A stretch of DNA of 64,000 bases from Gemmata sp. (GCA_025055115.1 JANWYJ010000088.1:1-64000); one strand, 5' to 3'; positions 1 to 9,140 are shown, counted from the stretch's first letter. Notes: generated from the letters alone by a model not told the origin. Program-made: numbers and translations.

Positions 1-107
1 TGGGACTACTTGGAGCCTGGATCGCCATGTGCGCTGACATTTGGATTCGCGGACTATTCTTCACGCTGCGGTTTGCGGGCGGGCGGTGGAAAATGATCCA
101 AGTGTAA
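1..107 (+). CDS. C-terminal end of a probable MATE-family exporter (partial)
   Basis: The window opens inside this gene. Only the last 34 codons are present, read in the third forward frame and ending with TAA at 105-107. The visible tail is a hydrophobic helix followed by a basic end (LRFAGGRWKMIQV). Tails of this form close the last helix of MATE multidrug/Na+ antiporters, where a short RF-x-x-G-x-W-K stretch follows the twelfth helix. The assignment rests on this short tail only, so another polytopic membrane protein is possible. Confidence 0.4.
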   Translation, partial: GLLGAWIAMCADIWIRGLFFTLRFAGGRWKMIQV

Positions 108-505
108 ATAATTTCATATATTATTCCACCAGCGGATGACCGGTGGAAAGGGAACGCAACCCTGGGCCAGCACGATCACACGCAACCGGTACCAGCACGA
201 TCACACGCAACCGGTACCAGCACGATCACACGCAACCGGTACCAGCACGATCACCCGCAACCGGTACCAGCACGATCACACTGGCCCTGCCTCCGGCCTG
301 GAGCGGGCGACCGGTGAGAGGAGAAAACGGCCGCAGGACCAAGCCGTTGGCGACCGGCGACGGATGGTTCCTTCCCTCATCATCGGAGGATAATCGTACC
401 GGGGAGGATACCTCTCCTAGGCCGTTGATGACCTCTGGCGGATGGTTCTTGTGTTCAGATTGTAGTGCCGGGGTCACGGGTCACCGGCTCGTTGCGATGT
501 TGCGG
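108..505. other. gene-free stretch with a tandem repeat
   Basis: No convincing gene lies between the partial exporter and the convergent zinc-ribbon gene. The first part is AT-rich (about 105-125). The middle holds a 25-bp tandem repeat, listed separately. The right part has loosely related GGATGGTTC(C/T)T segments at about 361 and 440 and a CCGGGGAGGATACCTCTCC near-palindrome at about 399-418. The open frames crossing this stretch are translations of the repeat and have no family character. Confidence 0.6.
168..284. repeat. 25-bp tandem repeat, four full copies and a partial fifth
   Basis: Units start at 168, 193, 218 and 243 (CAGCACGATCACACGCAACC followed by GGTAC). A partial fifth copy starts at 268. 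Copy four differs by one base (ACCC for ACAC). Copies abut with no spacer, so this is a minisatellite and not a CRISPR array. Each unit contains the palindrome ACCGGT. Function is unknown. Confidence 0.9.
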
Positions 506-1252
506 TTACACCTTCACCTTCTCCTCAGGCATGTAGTTGATGAAGCAGCGTTTGATGCCGAACTGGGCCGCTTTGAGGATCGGCAAGATGGTTGCGGCCA
601 GAATGAAGGTGATGAACGCCCCGGGTTTGACGTAGAAGGCAATTTCTCCATCGGGGCCTTTTTCGTCTTTTTGTAAGAAGGTATCCGTCATCCAATCGCG
701 CATATTCAGAAAGCAGATGACGTTGAGAGTGATCAGGCCAATGGCCAGCAGCAGGGCGAGAATGCCTGGCGCAAGATGGTGAATCCAGTCGCTGGCGTCG
801 GGAGCCCAGACTTTTTTGGAATCGGCTCGGGTGCGGGTGAGGTTGTTGAAGCCGCAGTGAATGCAGACGATCGCTGTGGGTGGTTCGAGTTCTTTGGCAC
901 AGAAGGGGCAACGGGGAATGTCTTGCCCTTCGTCGATAACGCCCAAGGGTGTGGGTTTGGCGGTGTCTTCTTCACTGTCGTCGTCGAGGAATTTTTTGTA
1001 GCTGGGGTTGGCCGTGGCCGGAGCTGGGGGTGGCGGTGGGGGCACGGCGGCTGGGGCCTTGGGGGGGGCCGCTTGGGGTTTAGAAACGCTCACAGGTTGG
1101 GCGGGGCTTTTTTTCCGCGGCGCGGTGGTTTTGTCGTTGACAGGGATAATTTCACCGCAGTGTTTGCATTTGACTTTCTTGCCGAAGGCGGTTTCGGGCA
1201 CTTTCAGTACGATTTCACACTTGGGACAAGGCAGTTCGAAAACAGTCGCCAT
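506..1252 (-). CDS. zinc-ribbon membrane protein, function unknown
   Basis: A 248-residue protein. It opens with an MJ0042-type zinc ribbon, with Cys pairs at residues 9/12 and 29/32. A Pro/Ala-rich linker of about 50 residues follows, then a second zinc ribbon (CPFC...CIHC) near residues 116-135 and two hydrophobic segments near 157-182 and 208-232. The ATG at 1252 is chosen because the zinc ribbon begins right after it; an in-frame upstream start adds 15 residues without domain character. Planctomycetes often carry such proteins with cytosolic zinc ribbons anchored in the membrane. No enzymatic role can be read from it. Confidence 0.75.
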   Translation of the reverse strand: MATVFELPCPKCEIVLKVPETAFGKKVKCKHCGEIIPVNDKTTAPRKKSPAQPVSVSKPQAAPPKAPAAVPPPPPPAPATANPSYKKFLDDDSEEDTAKPTPLGVIDEGQDIPRCPFCAKELEPPTAIVCIHCGFNNLTRTRADSKKVWAPDASDWIHHLAPGILALLLAIGLITLNVICFLNMRDWMTDTFLQKDEKGPDGEIAFYVKPGAFITFILAATILPILKAAQFGIKRCFINYMPEEKVKV

Positions 1253-1450
1253 GAGCGTGGCCTCGTTTGTACGGTCCGGGGTGGGATTGTTCCGCATCAG
1301 CAGCGGGCCAATCCCTGCGCCGGTGGGGCATAAAGTCAGCCGTGTGCGGGTCTTTCTCGTAAAAATACCGTATCGGCTTGTCTATTGCCTAGTGGCCGCT
1401 GTGGGAATTCGGGCCCCAGCGGTGTTGTATCTGCCCGCGTTGAGTCACCT

Positions 1451-2266
1451 GTGAACCTGTCACGCGATCTTCCAGCCGCGGCCCATCTGGCCCCCGCCGT
1501 GGGGGGTTCTGCCGCGCCTGGCGATACTCGTCAACCACGTCTGCTCGTCTCGTTGGCCACTTACAATGAAGCCGGAAACATCACCGCGTTGATTCGCGAA
1601 ATTCACACCATCGTTCCTCACGCGGATATCCTGGTCATCGACGATAACTCCCCGGATGGCACCGGGGCTTTGGTCGCGGAGCTTTCCCAGAAGGATGCGC
1701 GGATTCGCCTGCTGGCCCGGCCCGGCAAGCTCGGGCTGGGTACGGCCTTGGTGGCTGCCATGCGCTATGCCATCGCCAACAACTACGACTACTTACTGAA
1801 CATGGACGCCGACTTCAGCCATCCGCCGCGATACCTGCCGGGGATTCTTGCTGGCATGAGCCATCACGACATTATGATCGGTTCCCGCTATGTTCGCGGC
1901 GGTGGTACGGAGAATTGGCCCTTGGCCCGGCGGATGATCAGCCAAGCCGTCAATTGGATGGTGCGGTTGTTGCTGCGCATGCCGGTGAAGGATGCCAGCG
2001 GAGCCTATCGCTGTTATCGTGTCAGCAAGCTGCGGGAGGTCGACTTGAACCGAATTCGTTCCCGCGGCTATTCGTTTCAGCAAGAAATGCTCTTTCGTTG
2101 TTACAAAGCCGGTTGCCGACTGGGGGAATTCCCGATTCTTTTCGAGAACCGCCGTGCTGGCGCCAGTAAGGTCAACCGGATGGAAGCCCTCCGCTCGATG
2201 AGTAATCTGCTGTATCTGGGTTTGCGAAATCTCTTCGGTCTGGAAGAAGTCCGCCGCCCAAATTAA
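1451..2266 (+). CDS. family 2 glycosyltransferase, polyprenol-phosphate mannose/glucose synthase-like
   Basis: The protein has 271 residues from the GTG at 1451. An ATG at 1385 in the same frame would add 22 residues of low-complexity sequence. The GT-A core is complete: the nucleotide-binding VIDDNSPDGTG segment, the DAD metal-binding triplet (NMDADFSHPP) and the acceptor-side segment VKDASGAYRCYR followed by GYSFQQEML. These are hallmarks of the DPM1 branch, which moves mannose or glucose from a nucleotide sugar to a polyprenyl phosphate at the inner membrane face. There is no C-terminal membrane domain, so it resembles soluble DPM1. The gene stands alone, divergent from the zinc-ribbon gene. 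Confidence 0.85.
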   Translation: MNLSRDLPAAAHLAPAVGGSAAPGDTRQPRLLVSLATYNEAGNITALIREIHTIVPHADILVIDDNSPDGTGALVAELSQKDARIRLLARPGKLGLGTALVAAMRYAIANNYDYLLNMDADFSHPPRYLPGILAGMSHHDIMIGSRYVRGGGTENWPLARRMISQAVNWMVRLLLRMPVKDASGAYRCYRVSKLREVDLNRIRSRGYSFQQEMLFRCYKAGCRLGEFPILFENRRAGASKVNRMEALRSMSNLLYLGLRNLFGLEEVRRPN

Positions 2267-2396
2267 GGCTTTCCATCGCTGCTACTGTGATACACTAAAG
2301 CTGTGCTTGAGGATGGGGAAAACGGACGGGACCATAGGGAATCGGCCCCCGTGGGCATGAACCCCTCGCGGCGAGCCAGCGTAGAGGAACTAGGGC

Positions 2397-3041
2397 GTGC
2401 GAGAACCAAATCGCCACCTCCCTGAGACCGATGAACAGTTGCTGGAACGGCTGCGGGCCGGCGAGCGCGACTGGCTCGGCACCCTCATCCGCCGGTATGA
2501 ACGGGAACTGTTCGGATACCTGCGCCGATATTTGGGAGACGACGACCTGGCCGACGATGTCTTTCAAAACACCTTCGTGCAGGTCTACTTGAAAATTCAT
2601 CAGTATGAACCCGGACGGCCGGCGCGACCGTGGCTGTATGCCATCGCCACCAATCAGGCTATCGACGCCCTCCGCCGTCGGGGTCGTCGCGCCGATGCCC
2701 GGATCGATGGGGCGACCACCCTGGACGACGAAGGCCAACCACGGCCATTGTTTGAGCTGCTGCCGGCCCCCGGTGAGGAACCCCCGGAAACCGCCGAACG
2801 CGACGAACAACGCCAACGCATCCGGGCAATTGTCGATCGACTCCCGGAACTCTTGCGGCAGGTGGTGATTCTGGCGTATTTTCAAGGAATGAAATACCGG
2901 GATGTGGCCGAGGTATTGGGAATTCCTGTGGGCACTGTCAAATCGCGGTTACACGCGGCTTTGACCCGGCTCACCGAAGAATGGAAAGCCGCGGAGGAAG
3001 GATCGGAGCTATATCCGTCGGTCGCCGTGCCCGACGTGTGA
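2397..3041 (+). CDS. ECF-type RNA polymerase sigma factor
   Basis: A 214-residue sigma-70 family regulator of the extracytoplasmic-function type. It starts with GTG at 2397, a few bases after a GAGGAAC ribosome binding site. Region 2 (about residues 20-95) has the expected DDLADDVFQNTF and PWLYAIATNQAIDALRR segments. Region 4 (about 150-205) carries the helix-turn-helix with GMKYRDVAEVLGIPVGTVKS. The two regions are joined by an acidic linker and region 3 is absent, as in ECF factors. The next gene, 84 bp downstream, looks like its membrane-bound anti-sigma partner, so the pair probably senses an envelope or periplasmic signal. Confidence 0.93.
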   Translation: MREPNRHLPETDEQLLERLRAGERDWLGTLIRRYERELFGYLRRYLGDDDLADDVFQNTFVQVYLKIHQYEPGRPARPWLYAIATNQAIDALRRRGRRADARIDGATTLDDEGQPRPLFELLPAPGEEPPETAERDEQRQRIRAIVDRLPELLRQVVILAYFQGMKYRDVAEVLGIPVGTVKSRLHAALTRLTEEWKAAEEGSELYPSVAVPDV

Positions 3042-3125
3042 TCAGGGGCACCACGGCCAGCGGCTGGCCCCCATCCCCGCAGGCGATGATCGAACGGCAA
3101 CCCGTTAAGGGAAGCCGGCCCAGCT

Positions 3126-4199
3126 ATGGCGGACGTAGAACTACTCAGTTATCTGTTGAATCTCGTCGAAGAGCCGGAACGGGCGGCCATCGCGCAGCGC
3201 CTACACCAGGATCGCGACCTGGCGCAGCGTTATGAACAGCTTCGCCGTGCTTCTCTGGTAACCGCCCTGGAACAGGAACGCGACCACAGCCCCCAACCCC
3301 CGCCAGGGCTGGCCATCCGGGCGATTGAACGGGTAGCCCGCCACATTGTCGAACACGAACCACGGCCCCCTCAACCACCGACCCGCGATCCCCGCTGGGC
3401 GAGCCTGCTGTTGGAACCGGTGGACGAACCTCACACCACACATTGCCCTGCCGCTGCCCCGCTCCCATCGGCCGTCTTGACCGACTCCACCGAAACGGCA
3501 CGTGGTGTCGCCTCACCGATTGTTCCCATGCCGGCCCCCCCGCCTACCGATCGGCCCGACTACCGCTCCTCCGGCCGTTTCCGGGCCGATGCCCTGGTCG
3601 CCGCCTGCATCGCACTCATCAGCCTTGGTCTAGTCGTTTCGGGCATCACCAAAGCCCGGTATCAACAGCGCCTCTCCCACTGTCAGAACAGTCTCCACAC
3701 ACTGCACCGCGGGCTGAACAGCTATGCCGACAGCGATCCGCACGGCCGCTACCCGCAAGTGGGCACCGAACAGTTGCCCACCGCCGATCGCTTCGCCACC
3801 GTTCTGGTTGATCTGGGGCATTTACCGGTGGGCTACCAGCCCGGCTGCCCCGCCGCTGCCGATGTGCCCCCCTACACCTACACTCTGGGTTTTCGCGGAC
3901 CTCAGAACCAAATCCTCGGCCTACGCCGCCCCGGTCACAACGCTGACAGTCCTCAAGACAACACGATGATGCCGATTGCTGCGGATTTACCGAGTTTCGT
4001 CACCGCGACCGATGGCCAGGCCGTCTCGCCGCACGGCCGGATCATGAATGTACTGTTCATCGGTGGGAATGTCCGCGTGACGACCTCTCCGCATGTCGGC
4101 CCGCGTGGCGACGACATCTACCACAATGCCTTCGGGCACGTCGCCGCTGGTGTTCACGCCACCGATGCCGTGTTAGGTGGTCGCGGCGACCGCCCATGA
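3126..4199 (+). CDS. putative membrane anti-sigma factor with a DUF1559-like periplasmic end
   Basis: A 357-residue protein. The N-terminal 60 residues look like a cytoplasmic anti-sigma zinc-less helical domain (LLSYLLNLVEEPERAAIAQR). A proline-rich linker follows, then one membrane segment near residues 156-176 (ADALVAACIALISLGLVVSG). The outer part begins with ARYQQRLSHCQNSLHTLHRGL, which resembles the helix after the membrane segment in planctomycete pilin-like DUF1559 proteins. Near the end it has SPHGRIMNVLFIGGNVRV, a form of the family's 'H-x9-DG' motif with GG for DG. It lies just after the ECF sigma gene and probably holds that sigma factor. The idea of a surface-sensing anti-sigma is inference. 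Confidence 0.7.
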   Translation: MADVELLSYLLNLVEEPERAAIAQRLHQDRDLAQRYEQLRRASLVTALEQERDHSPQPPPGLAIRAIERVARHIVEHEPRPPQPPTRDPRWASLLLEPVDEPHTTHCPAAAPLPSAVLTDSTETARGVASPIVPMPAPPPTDRPDYRSSGRFRADALVAACIALISLGLVVSGITKARYQQRLSHCQNSLHTLHRGLNSYADSDPHGRYPQVGTEQLPTADRFATVLVDLGHLPVGYQPGCPAAADVPPYTYTLGFRGPQNQILGLRRPGHNADSPQDNTMMPIAADLPSFVTATDGQAVSPHGRIMNVLFIGGNVRVTTSPHVGPRGDDIYHNAFGHVAAGVHATDAVLGGRGDRP

Positions 4200-4592
4200 G
4201 CGAAAAAACACGGACGATCTTCACAGCTTCACCAGCCTCCCACGGCATCAGTTCAGTACTGAAGACTTGATTCCATGAGGGAAAAAACACGGACGATCTT
4301 CGCAGCTTCGCAGCCCAGGATCAGGCGTACCCATCCCGACGCGGCCAACGACGCCGCGGAAGCCGTGGCATCCCATGATGGTGCCGGTGGCGGCTCGTCC
4401 CCTCGTGATCGTTGCTGGAAGCGTGATCGTTGCTGGAAGGTGGTCGCTGGTCGCAGCCGTTTGGAACCCCCCGGAGCACTCACGCCGGCCTCAGGTCGAT
4501 CCGGCCATCACATGCAAGCAGGCGTGCGACGAGTTGAGCCGCCAGGAACACTCACGCCGGCCTCAGGTCGATCCGGCCAGCCATACCACGGC
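4197..4592. repeat. gene-free stretch with three sets of short duplications
   Basis: Three unrelated duplications lie here. A 34-bp direct repeat is at 4197-4230 and 4276-4309; its first copy includes the stop codon of the preceding anti-sigma gene. An 18-bp tandem repeat (CGTGATCGTTGCTGGAAG) is at 4404-4421 and 4422-4439. A 35-bp direct repeat is at 4473-4507 and 4545-4579. No gene is supported between the anti-sigma gene and the convergent methyltransferase gene. The open frames here encode the repeats. Confidence 0.8.
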
Positions 4593-5606
4593 TCAGCGGG
4601 GTTTGGTGGCCACAATCAGCGGCGAGGGGCAGGGGAGGTCTTCCAACAGGCGTGGTTGCGTGAAGCCGGCCGCGGTCAGCCAGCGGGAAATTTCGCCAAA
4701 GCTGAAGGTATCGCCCCGTTCGGTGTTCACCAACATGTTCACGGCGAACAGCAACGCCGGCGGCGGGCCGTTGCGATCGTCGTGGACCAGCCATTCGGCA
4801 ATGGCGATGGTGCCGCCAGGCGCGAGGGCTGCGTACGTCTTTTTGAGAAGAGCTTTGCTGCGTTCGATGCCCTCGCTGTGCAAAATATGGCCCAACGTGG
4901 CGACGTGATGACCGGTGCCGAAGTCGGCAGTGGCCAGATCACCCGCGACGTAGGTGAAACGGTCGCCCACGCCATGCCGATCGGCAACCCGTTTGGTCAC
5001 TGGTAGGACGGCTTCCCAATCGACTGCGGTCACGCGAACCTGCGGGCTTTTTTCGGCTAAAGTCACACCCCAAACGCCAGAACCAGCGGCGACATCGAGA
5101 ACTGAAACCAAACTGGTGGCGGCCGCGAGCTGCAGATAGTCGGCCAGGCCCAGAGCGGCCTGGCGGCTGAGGGGGAAAATGTCTTCCACGAATTGCTGAA
5201 AGAAGGCCGCGCCTTCTCCTTCCACGTTGACGGCTTGCGCCGGTTTGCCGGTCCGAACGATTTCGGTCAACTGAAGCCATTTCGGCAAAATGTGTGTACT
5301 GGTGTGAGTAAAAAAGCCGCCCAGATACGTGGGCCGGCCGCGGACCAGGAATTCTTCGGCTTCGGGCGTCAGTTGGTAGTGCCCCGGCTTGGGATGGGTC
5401 AACAGTTGCAGGCCGACCAGCCCATTGAGGAGAATCCGCACACCCCGAACGCTGGTTTTGGTCAATTCTGCCAGATCGTCAGCGGATTTTTCACCGTCGG
5501 CCAAGGCATCGAACAGCCCCAGTTTGACGGCAGCTTCGATCATCAACGGCGGACCATAACCGTACGAGTACTGTAGCACTTTTTCAGGATTCAAAGATGC
5601 TGACAT
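4593..5606 (-). CDS. SAM-dependent O-methyltransferase (Methyltransf_2 family)
   Basis: A 337-residue enzyme with the two-part plan of small-molecule O-methyltransferases. The first 90 residues form a winged-helix dimerisation domain (AAVKLGLFDALADG, then the wing ending in LTHPKPGHYQLTPEAE). The C-terminal Rossmann domain has motif I VLDVAAGSGVWGV near residue 172 and the post-motif acidic residue in VTAVDWEAVL. The LHSEG segment near 245 sits where the family's catalytic His is expected. Relatives include hydroxyneurosporene and acetylserotonin methyltransferases; the substrate here cannot be told. ATG 5606 has a GAGGAA site upstream and is preferred to a start five codons earlier. It stands alone. 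Confidence 0.82.
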   Translation of the reverse strand: MSASLNPEKVLQYSYGYGPPLMIEAAVKLGLFDALADGEKSADDLAELTKTSVRGVRILLNGLVGLQLLTHPKPGHYQLTPEAEEFLVRGRPTYLGGFFTHTSTHILPKWLQLTEIVRTGKPAQAVNVEGEGAAFFQQFVEDIFPLSRQAALGLADYLQLAAATSLVSVLDVAAGSGVWGVTLAEKSPQVRVTAVDWEAVLPVTKRVADRHGVGDRFTYVAGDLATADFGTGHHVATLGHILHSEGIERSKALLKKTYAALAPGGTIAIAEWLVHDDRNGPPPALLFAVNMLVNTERGDTFSFGEISRWLTAAGFTQPRLLEDLPCPSPLIVATKPR

Positions 5607-5678
5607 CGGCGGATTCCTCACAACACCTCAGGACGGAGCCATTCCCCAAGGGGAAGCATGCAACAAGCCGCCGCGGAG

Positions 5679-6695
5679 TTATTCGCGGTTGGCGTTGTTT
5701 TCATCTGTATCGGGTGGAGCCTGGTTTTGGCGGCGTTGGCCTTCGGCCACTAAGCGTGGATCGGTAATCGCGAAGGAATTGATGAATTCCCGGGCGTGGG
5801 AACTATTCGCCCGCGGCCCGACGGCCAGAACAATGTACCGCCGGGTATCCGCAACCACGACACGGGCCGTGTACCAGCCGGAGCGACCTTGATAGCTCAG
5901 ATCGTAGCCGGGGAAGCCGTTGACCGTCACGGGTTTCCGTCGGGGTTGTTTGCCATCGGCGGTGGCTTTGAGGAGCCGGTCGATGGTTTCGGCCAGTTCG
6001 TCGTCATCGGTTTTGTTCCGCTGGCGGCGCTCGGCGGTGCTGGGAATGTCGCGGTAGATCACCATGAACGTTTCTGCCCGTTTCAGGTAGACGGTTCCTT
6101 CAGCATACGTCCCTTTATCGAGGCGGATGCCGACCGCGTCTTCGACATTGGCTTGCGGTGGACCAGGGAGTTTCACTTTGAAACCGCCAACTTTCGATTC
6201 GTGCCATTGCCAATCGGCATCGGGCAACAGGAAGAGGATGCCGCCGCAGCAACCGATGACCAAAATCGACAGAATAAAGCCGATCACCACCAACCAAAAG
6301 AAGATACCGCGGCTGTTGGCTGGGGCCGTCGACGGTTCGTGGCGAAAGCGGCGGAAGCGGTCGTCGCGGGGGGCCGACTCCTGGTCGTCGCGCTGCGATA
6401 CGTCGCGCTGCGATACGTCGTCGGTATTGATCAGTTCCCACTCCCGGCGCCCGGAAGGTTGCGCGGGCGTGGCAGGGAGGGCCGGTAACGGTTCCGTAAC
6501 GGTCGATTCGGTGCGTCGGGAGTGCAGCGGCGGAAGGCTTTCCTCAGGCAGTGTCGGTGGAATCTGGGTTGCGGCGGAAACCTGAGGTACCCGCAGCGTG
6601 GACAGACAACCACCACAGCGGATCACCCGACCGGCCATGTCCTCGCCGACTTGAAGCACCCCCTGGCAGGTAGGGCACTCAAACTCCAGCGCCAT
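5679..6695 (-). CDS. zinc-ribbon membrane protein with an extracytoplasmic domain
   Basis: A 338-residue protein. An MJ0042-like zinc ribbon is formed by Cys 7/10 and 27/30. A variable linker rich in Pro, Ser and Arg follows, then one strong membrane segment near residues 131-155 (FFWLVVIGFILSILVIGCCGG), and an outer domain of about 180 residues that begins with a lipoprotein-like 'gfkv.lP' strand (VGGFKVKLPGPPQ). The linker contains a 15-bp tandem duplication at about 6398-6427 that gives DVSQRDVSQRD. Similar zinc-ribbon/TM/beta-domain proteins are common in planctomycetes and uncharacterised. Confidence 0.7.
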   Translation of the reverse strand: MALEFECPTCQGVLQVGEDMAGRVIRCGGCLSTLRVPQVSAATQIPPTLPEESLPPLHSRRTESTVTEPLPALPATPAQPSGRREWELINTDDVSQRDVSQRDDQESAPRDDRFRRFRHEPSTAPANSRGIFFWLVVIGFILSILVIGCCGGILFLLPDADWQWHESKVGGFKVKLPGPPQANVEDAVGIRLDKGTYAEGTVYLKRAETFMVIYRDIPSTAERRQRNKTDDDELAETIDRLLKATADGKQPRRKPVTVNGFPGYDLSYQGRSGWYTARVVVADTRRYIVLAVGPRANSSHAREFINSFAITDPRLVAEGQRRQNQAPPDTDENNANRE

Positions 6696-6860
6696 TTGCT
6701 TTCCTCAGCCCCTTGGAACAACTCCGCACAGATATGTTACCGACCGACACCCGCAAAGGCGGTAAGAAACTCGCGCATCAATCCGGGTTGCTGCCATGCC
6801 AACACTACGGGTATGCTGAACGTTATGCGATCGTGGGGAAGAATTCGCGAGGAATTTCTT

Positions 6861-8180
6861 ATGCAACCACTCCATCTTCGGCACACCATCGCCCGCGCCC
6901 TGGCCGCTCTGTTGTTCGCGCTGGTTGTGGTGAATGTCACCCAGTCGCAACAACCCGGCTCCCAAGACCCCGGCTCCAAGGAACCGCCTAAACAGCCCGA
7001 ATTCAAATGGCCCACCGAAATCAACGGCAAGGACATTGCCGCAGTCATGAAGGATATGGAAGATAGCGACCCGACGATCCGGGAATTCGCCGTGCGGACG
7101 CTGCCGCTGTTTGGCCCCCCCGCGCAGAAAGAAAAAGCCAGCCAATTGCTCCTCAAACGGCTGGCCAACGAAAAAGACCCCGGGGTGCGCGTCGCCGTTA
7201 TCAACACCATCGGGCAGATTCAATTCGAAAAAGAAGCCGATAACAAAGAAGCTCTCCGCTTGTTGGTCGATGCCGTCAGCAAAGGGCAGCCGGGCGGACT
7301 GACCCGCTTACATGCCGTTCAAGCTATTGGGATGTTTGGCCCCAAAGGGAGTGGGGCTATCACAGTCTTGACGGGCGAACCGCTGCGTGATCCGTCGTAC
7401 GAGATTCGCCGCAGCATCGCCCAAGCCCTCGGCCGCATTGGCCTCAACGAAACCAAAGGCCCCAACATGCGGGCCTTGACGGCCCTGGCCGATATTCTGG
7501 CCAAAGATGTTAGCGCCGCAGTCCGCCTCGAAGCCCTCCAAGCCCTGGTCATCCTGGGGCCACCGTGGGATGGCGAGCGCAAACCCGATGGCCCTCCTCC
7601 GCCGATCGACACCAAATCGGCCAAAACGATTGTCGAGTACATGAAAGCCCGCGTCGGTGATCCCAAGAGCAAAAAACCCGGCGCTGAGAAAGACAAACAG
7701 GTCGAAATCTGGGCCCGGCTCGTCTTGATGCGCTTCGATCCTGCGGAAGTCAACGACGATAACCTGGACGCCCTCGGCCAATACCTCACAGGCAGCGATC
7801 CGGCGGCGAAAATTCAAGCACTCACCGCGATCGGTCTGATCGGAGAGTTGGCGGCCCGCAAATTGACCGAAGTCATCCGTGTCATGGAAGAGGAGAACGC
7901 CCCCTTTGGGCAGGTGGCTGCCTGCGTGCAGGTCATCACCTCGTTTAACGCCGCGGGCAAACCGGCCATTCCCCATTTGGTCAAAATGCGCGATGCCCGC
8001 AAGAAAGAACTGGCGGCCAAGCAATTAGAACTCGCCAAAGCCAAAAAAGAGGATGAAATCCGCCTGACTGCGGAAAAAACCGCTCTCGAAGAGATGGTGA
8101 AGCTGCTCGATGGCGCCATCAAATATCTCGAAGAAGCGAAAGAGCGACCCAAAGAGAAAGAACCACCCAAAAAGCCCTAA
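6861..8180 (+). CDS. secreted HEAT-repeat protein
   Basis: The start is ATG 6861, which follows a GAGGAATTTCTT ribosome binding site and opens a clear signal peptide (LRHTIARALAALLFALVVV). The mature 415 residues are mostly pairs of helices of about 35 residues each, the HEAT/PBS-lyase pattern (for example DPTIREFAVRTLPLFGP and DPSYEIRRSIAQALGRIGL). The last 60 residues are a charged helix with many Lys/Glu, probably coiled coil. HEAT solenoids are protein-binding scaffolds; the partner is unknown. The open frame extends upstream of 6861 but that part has no signal or domain. Confidence 0.8.
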   Translation: MQPLHLRHTIARALAALLFALVVVNVTQSQQPGSQDPGSKEPPKQPEFKWPTEINGKDIAAVMKDMEDSDPTIREFAVRTLPLFGPPAQKEKASQLLLKRLANEKDPGVRVAVINTIGQIQFEKEADNKEALRLLVDAVSKGQPGGLTRLHAVQAIGMFGPKGSGAITVLTGEPLRDPSYEIRRSIAQALGRIGLNETKGPNMRALTALADILAKDVSAAVRLEALQALVILGPPWDGERKPDGPPPPIDTKSAKTIVEYMKARVGDPKSKKPGAEKDKQVEIWARLVLMRFDPAEVNDDNLDALGQYLTGSDPAAKIQALTAIGLIGELAARKLTEVIRVMEEENAPFGQVAACVQVITSFNAAGKPAIPHLVKMRDARKKELAAKQLELAKAKKEDEIRLTAEKTALEEMVKLLDGAIKYLEEAKERPKEKEPPKKP

Positions 8181-8360
8181 GTACCCAACGACCAGGCGCA
8201 GGCCGGTTCACCATCCGGCTGTTGTGGTCGTCCTCGCTCCCTTGCGTTCGTGGCTTTCCACTGCGCCGGCCTGGCATAACAATGCCGGAGCAGGGCCGCC
8301 AAGGTTTTGTTTGATAGCCTATCGGCTCTGCGGAGCAGAAGAGGCGTCTTCGGCGGGCCT

Positions 8361-9140
8361 ATGGCACTGATTACACTGACGACGGATTTCGGCCGCACGT
8401 CCCCTTACGTCGCCGTGATGAAAGGGGTCATTCTGTCACTGGACCCGCACGCCACGCTCATCGACTTGTCGCACGAAATTCGCCCGCAGAATCTCCGCCA
8501 GGCCAGCTACTTTCTGGGCACCGCGACGCCGTACTTTCCGGCAGGAACGATTCATCTGTGTGTGGTGGACCCGGGCGTTGGTTCGTCGCGCGCTGCGTTG
8601 TGTATCGAACAGGCCGGCCGCTATTTCGTCGGCCCCGATAATGGCCTTTTCACCCATGTGCTGACCCAGGGGCCGGCAATTATCCATCAGCTCACCAACC
8701 CCCAGTTTTGGCGGACCCCGACCCCCTCCGCCACCTTCCACGGTCGCGACATCTTCGCCCCGGTGGCGGCGCATCTGAGCCGCGGCAGTCAACCTGCACA
8801 GTTCGGCCCCCTCCTGAGCCAACCCGTTCTCCTGCCCTTGCCAACGGCGGTTATCCAAGGGCGACGATGGCAAGGCAGCGTGCAATTCATCGACGATTTC
8901 GGCAACATCATCACCAACATCCCCGCGGCCCAGCCGCTCTCCCAACTCGTGAAGGTGACCATCCAGAATAAACCGGTAGGCGTGCTGCGCTGGGTGCGAA
9001 CCTATTCCGAGGCTTTGCCGGGTCAGTGGATTGGGCTAACCAGTAGCGATGGTTTCTGTGAAATCGCCGAAGTTAATGGCCACGCAGCCCGCTCGATCGG
9101 TGTTGAAGAAGGCGACACCGTAGAATGGGAATGGCAATGA
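8361..9140 (+). CDS. S-adenosyl-L-methionine hydroxide adenosyltransferase (DUF62 family)
   Basis: A 259-residue protein of the chlorinase/fluorinase fold. It starts directly with the family's first strand (ITLTTDFGRTSPYVAVMKG), where the Asp contacts the SAM ribose. It continues with VVDPGVGSSRAAL, the conserved FVGPDNGLFTHVL, TFHGRDIFAPVAAHL and the C-terminal barrel strand FIDDFGNIITNI. Members lacking a halide pocket hydrolyse SAM to adenosine and methionine. ATG 8361 is preferred to an in-frame start 18 codons upstream. The glutathione peroxidase gene follows 60 bp downstream and may share its transcript. Confidence 0.92.
   Translation: MALITLTTDFGRTSPYVAVMKGVILSLDPHATLIDLSHEIRPQNLRQASYFLGTATPYFPAGTIHLCVVDPGVGSSRAALCIEQAGRYFVGPDNGLFTHVLTQGPAIIHQLTNPQFWRTPTPSATFHGRDIFAPVAAHLSRGSQPAQFGPLLSQPVLLPLPTAVIQGRRWQGSVQFIDDFGNIITNIPAAQPLSQLVKVTIQNKPVGVLRWVRTYSEALPGQWIGLTSSDGFCEIAEVNGHAARSIGVEEGDTVEWEWQ

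Noticed and set aside
168-284. CRISPR array
   Set aside because: The 25-bp units abut directly; there are no unique spacers and no cas genes in the window.
136-676. Protein-coding frames over the 25-bp repeat
   Set aside because: Two overlapping frames encode the same repeat; no family character and one runs into the zinc-ribbon gene on the other strand.
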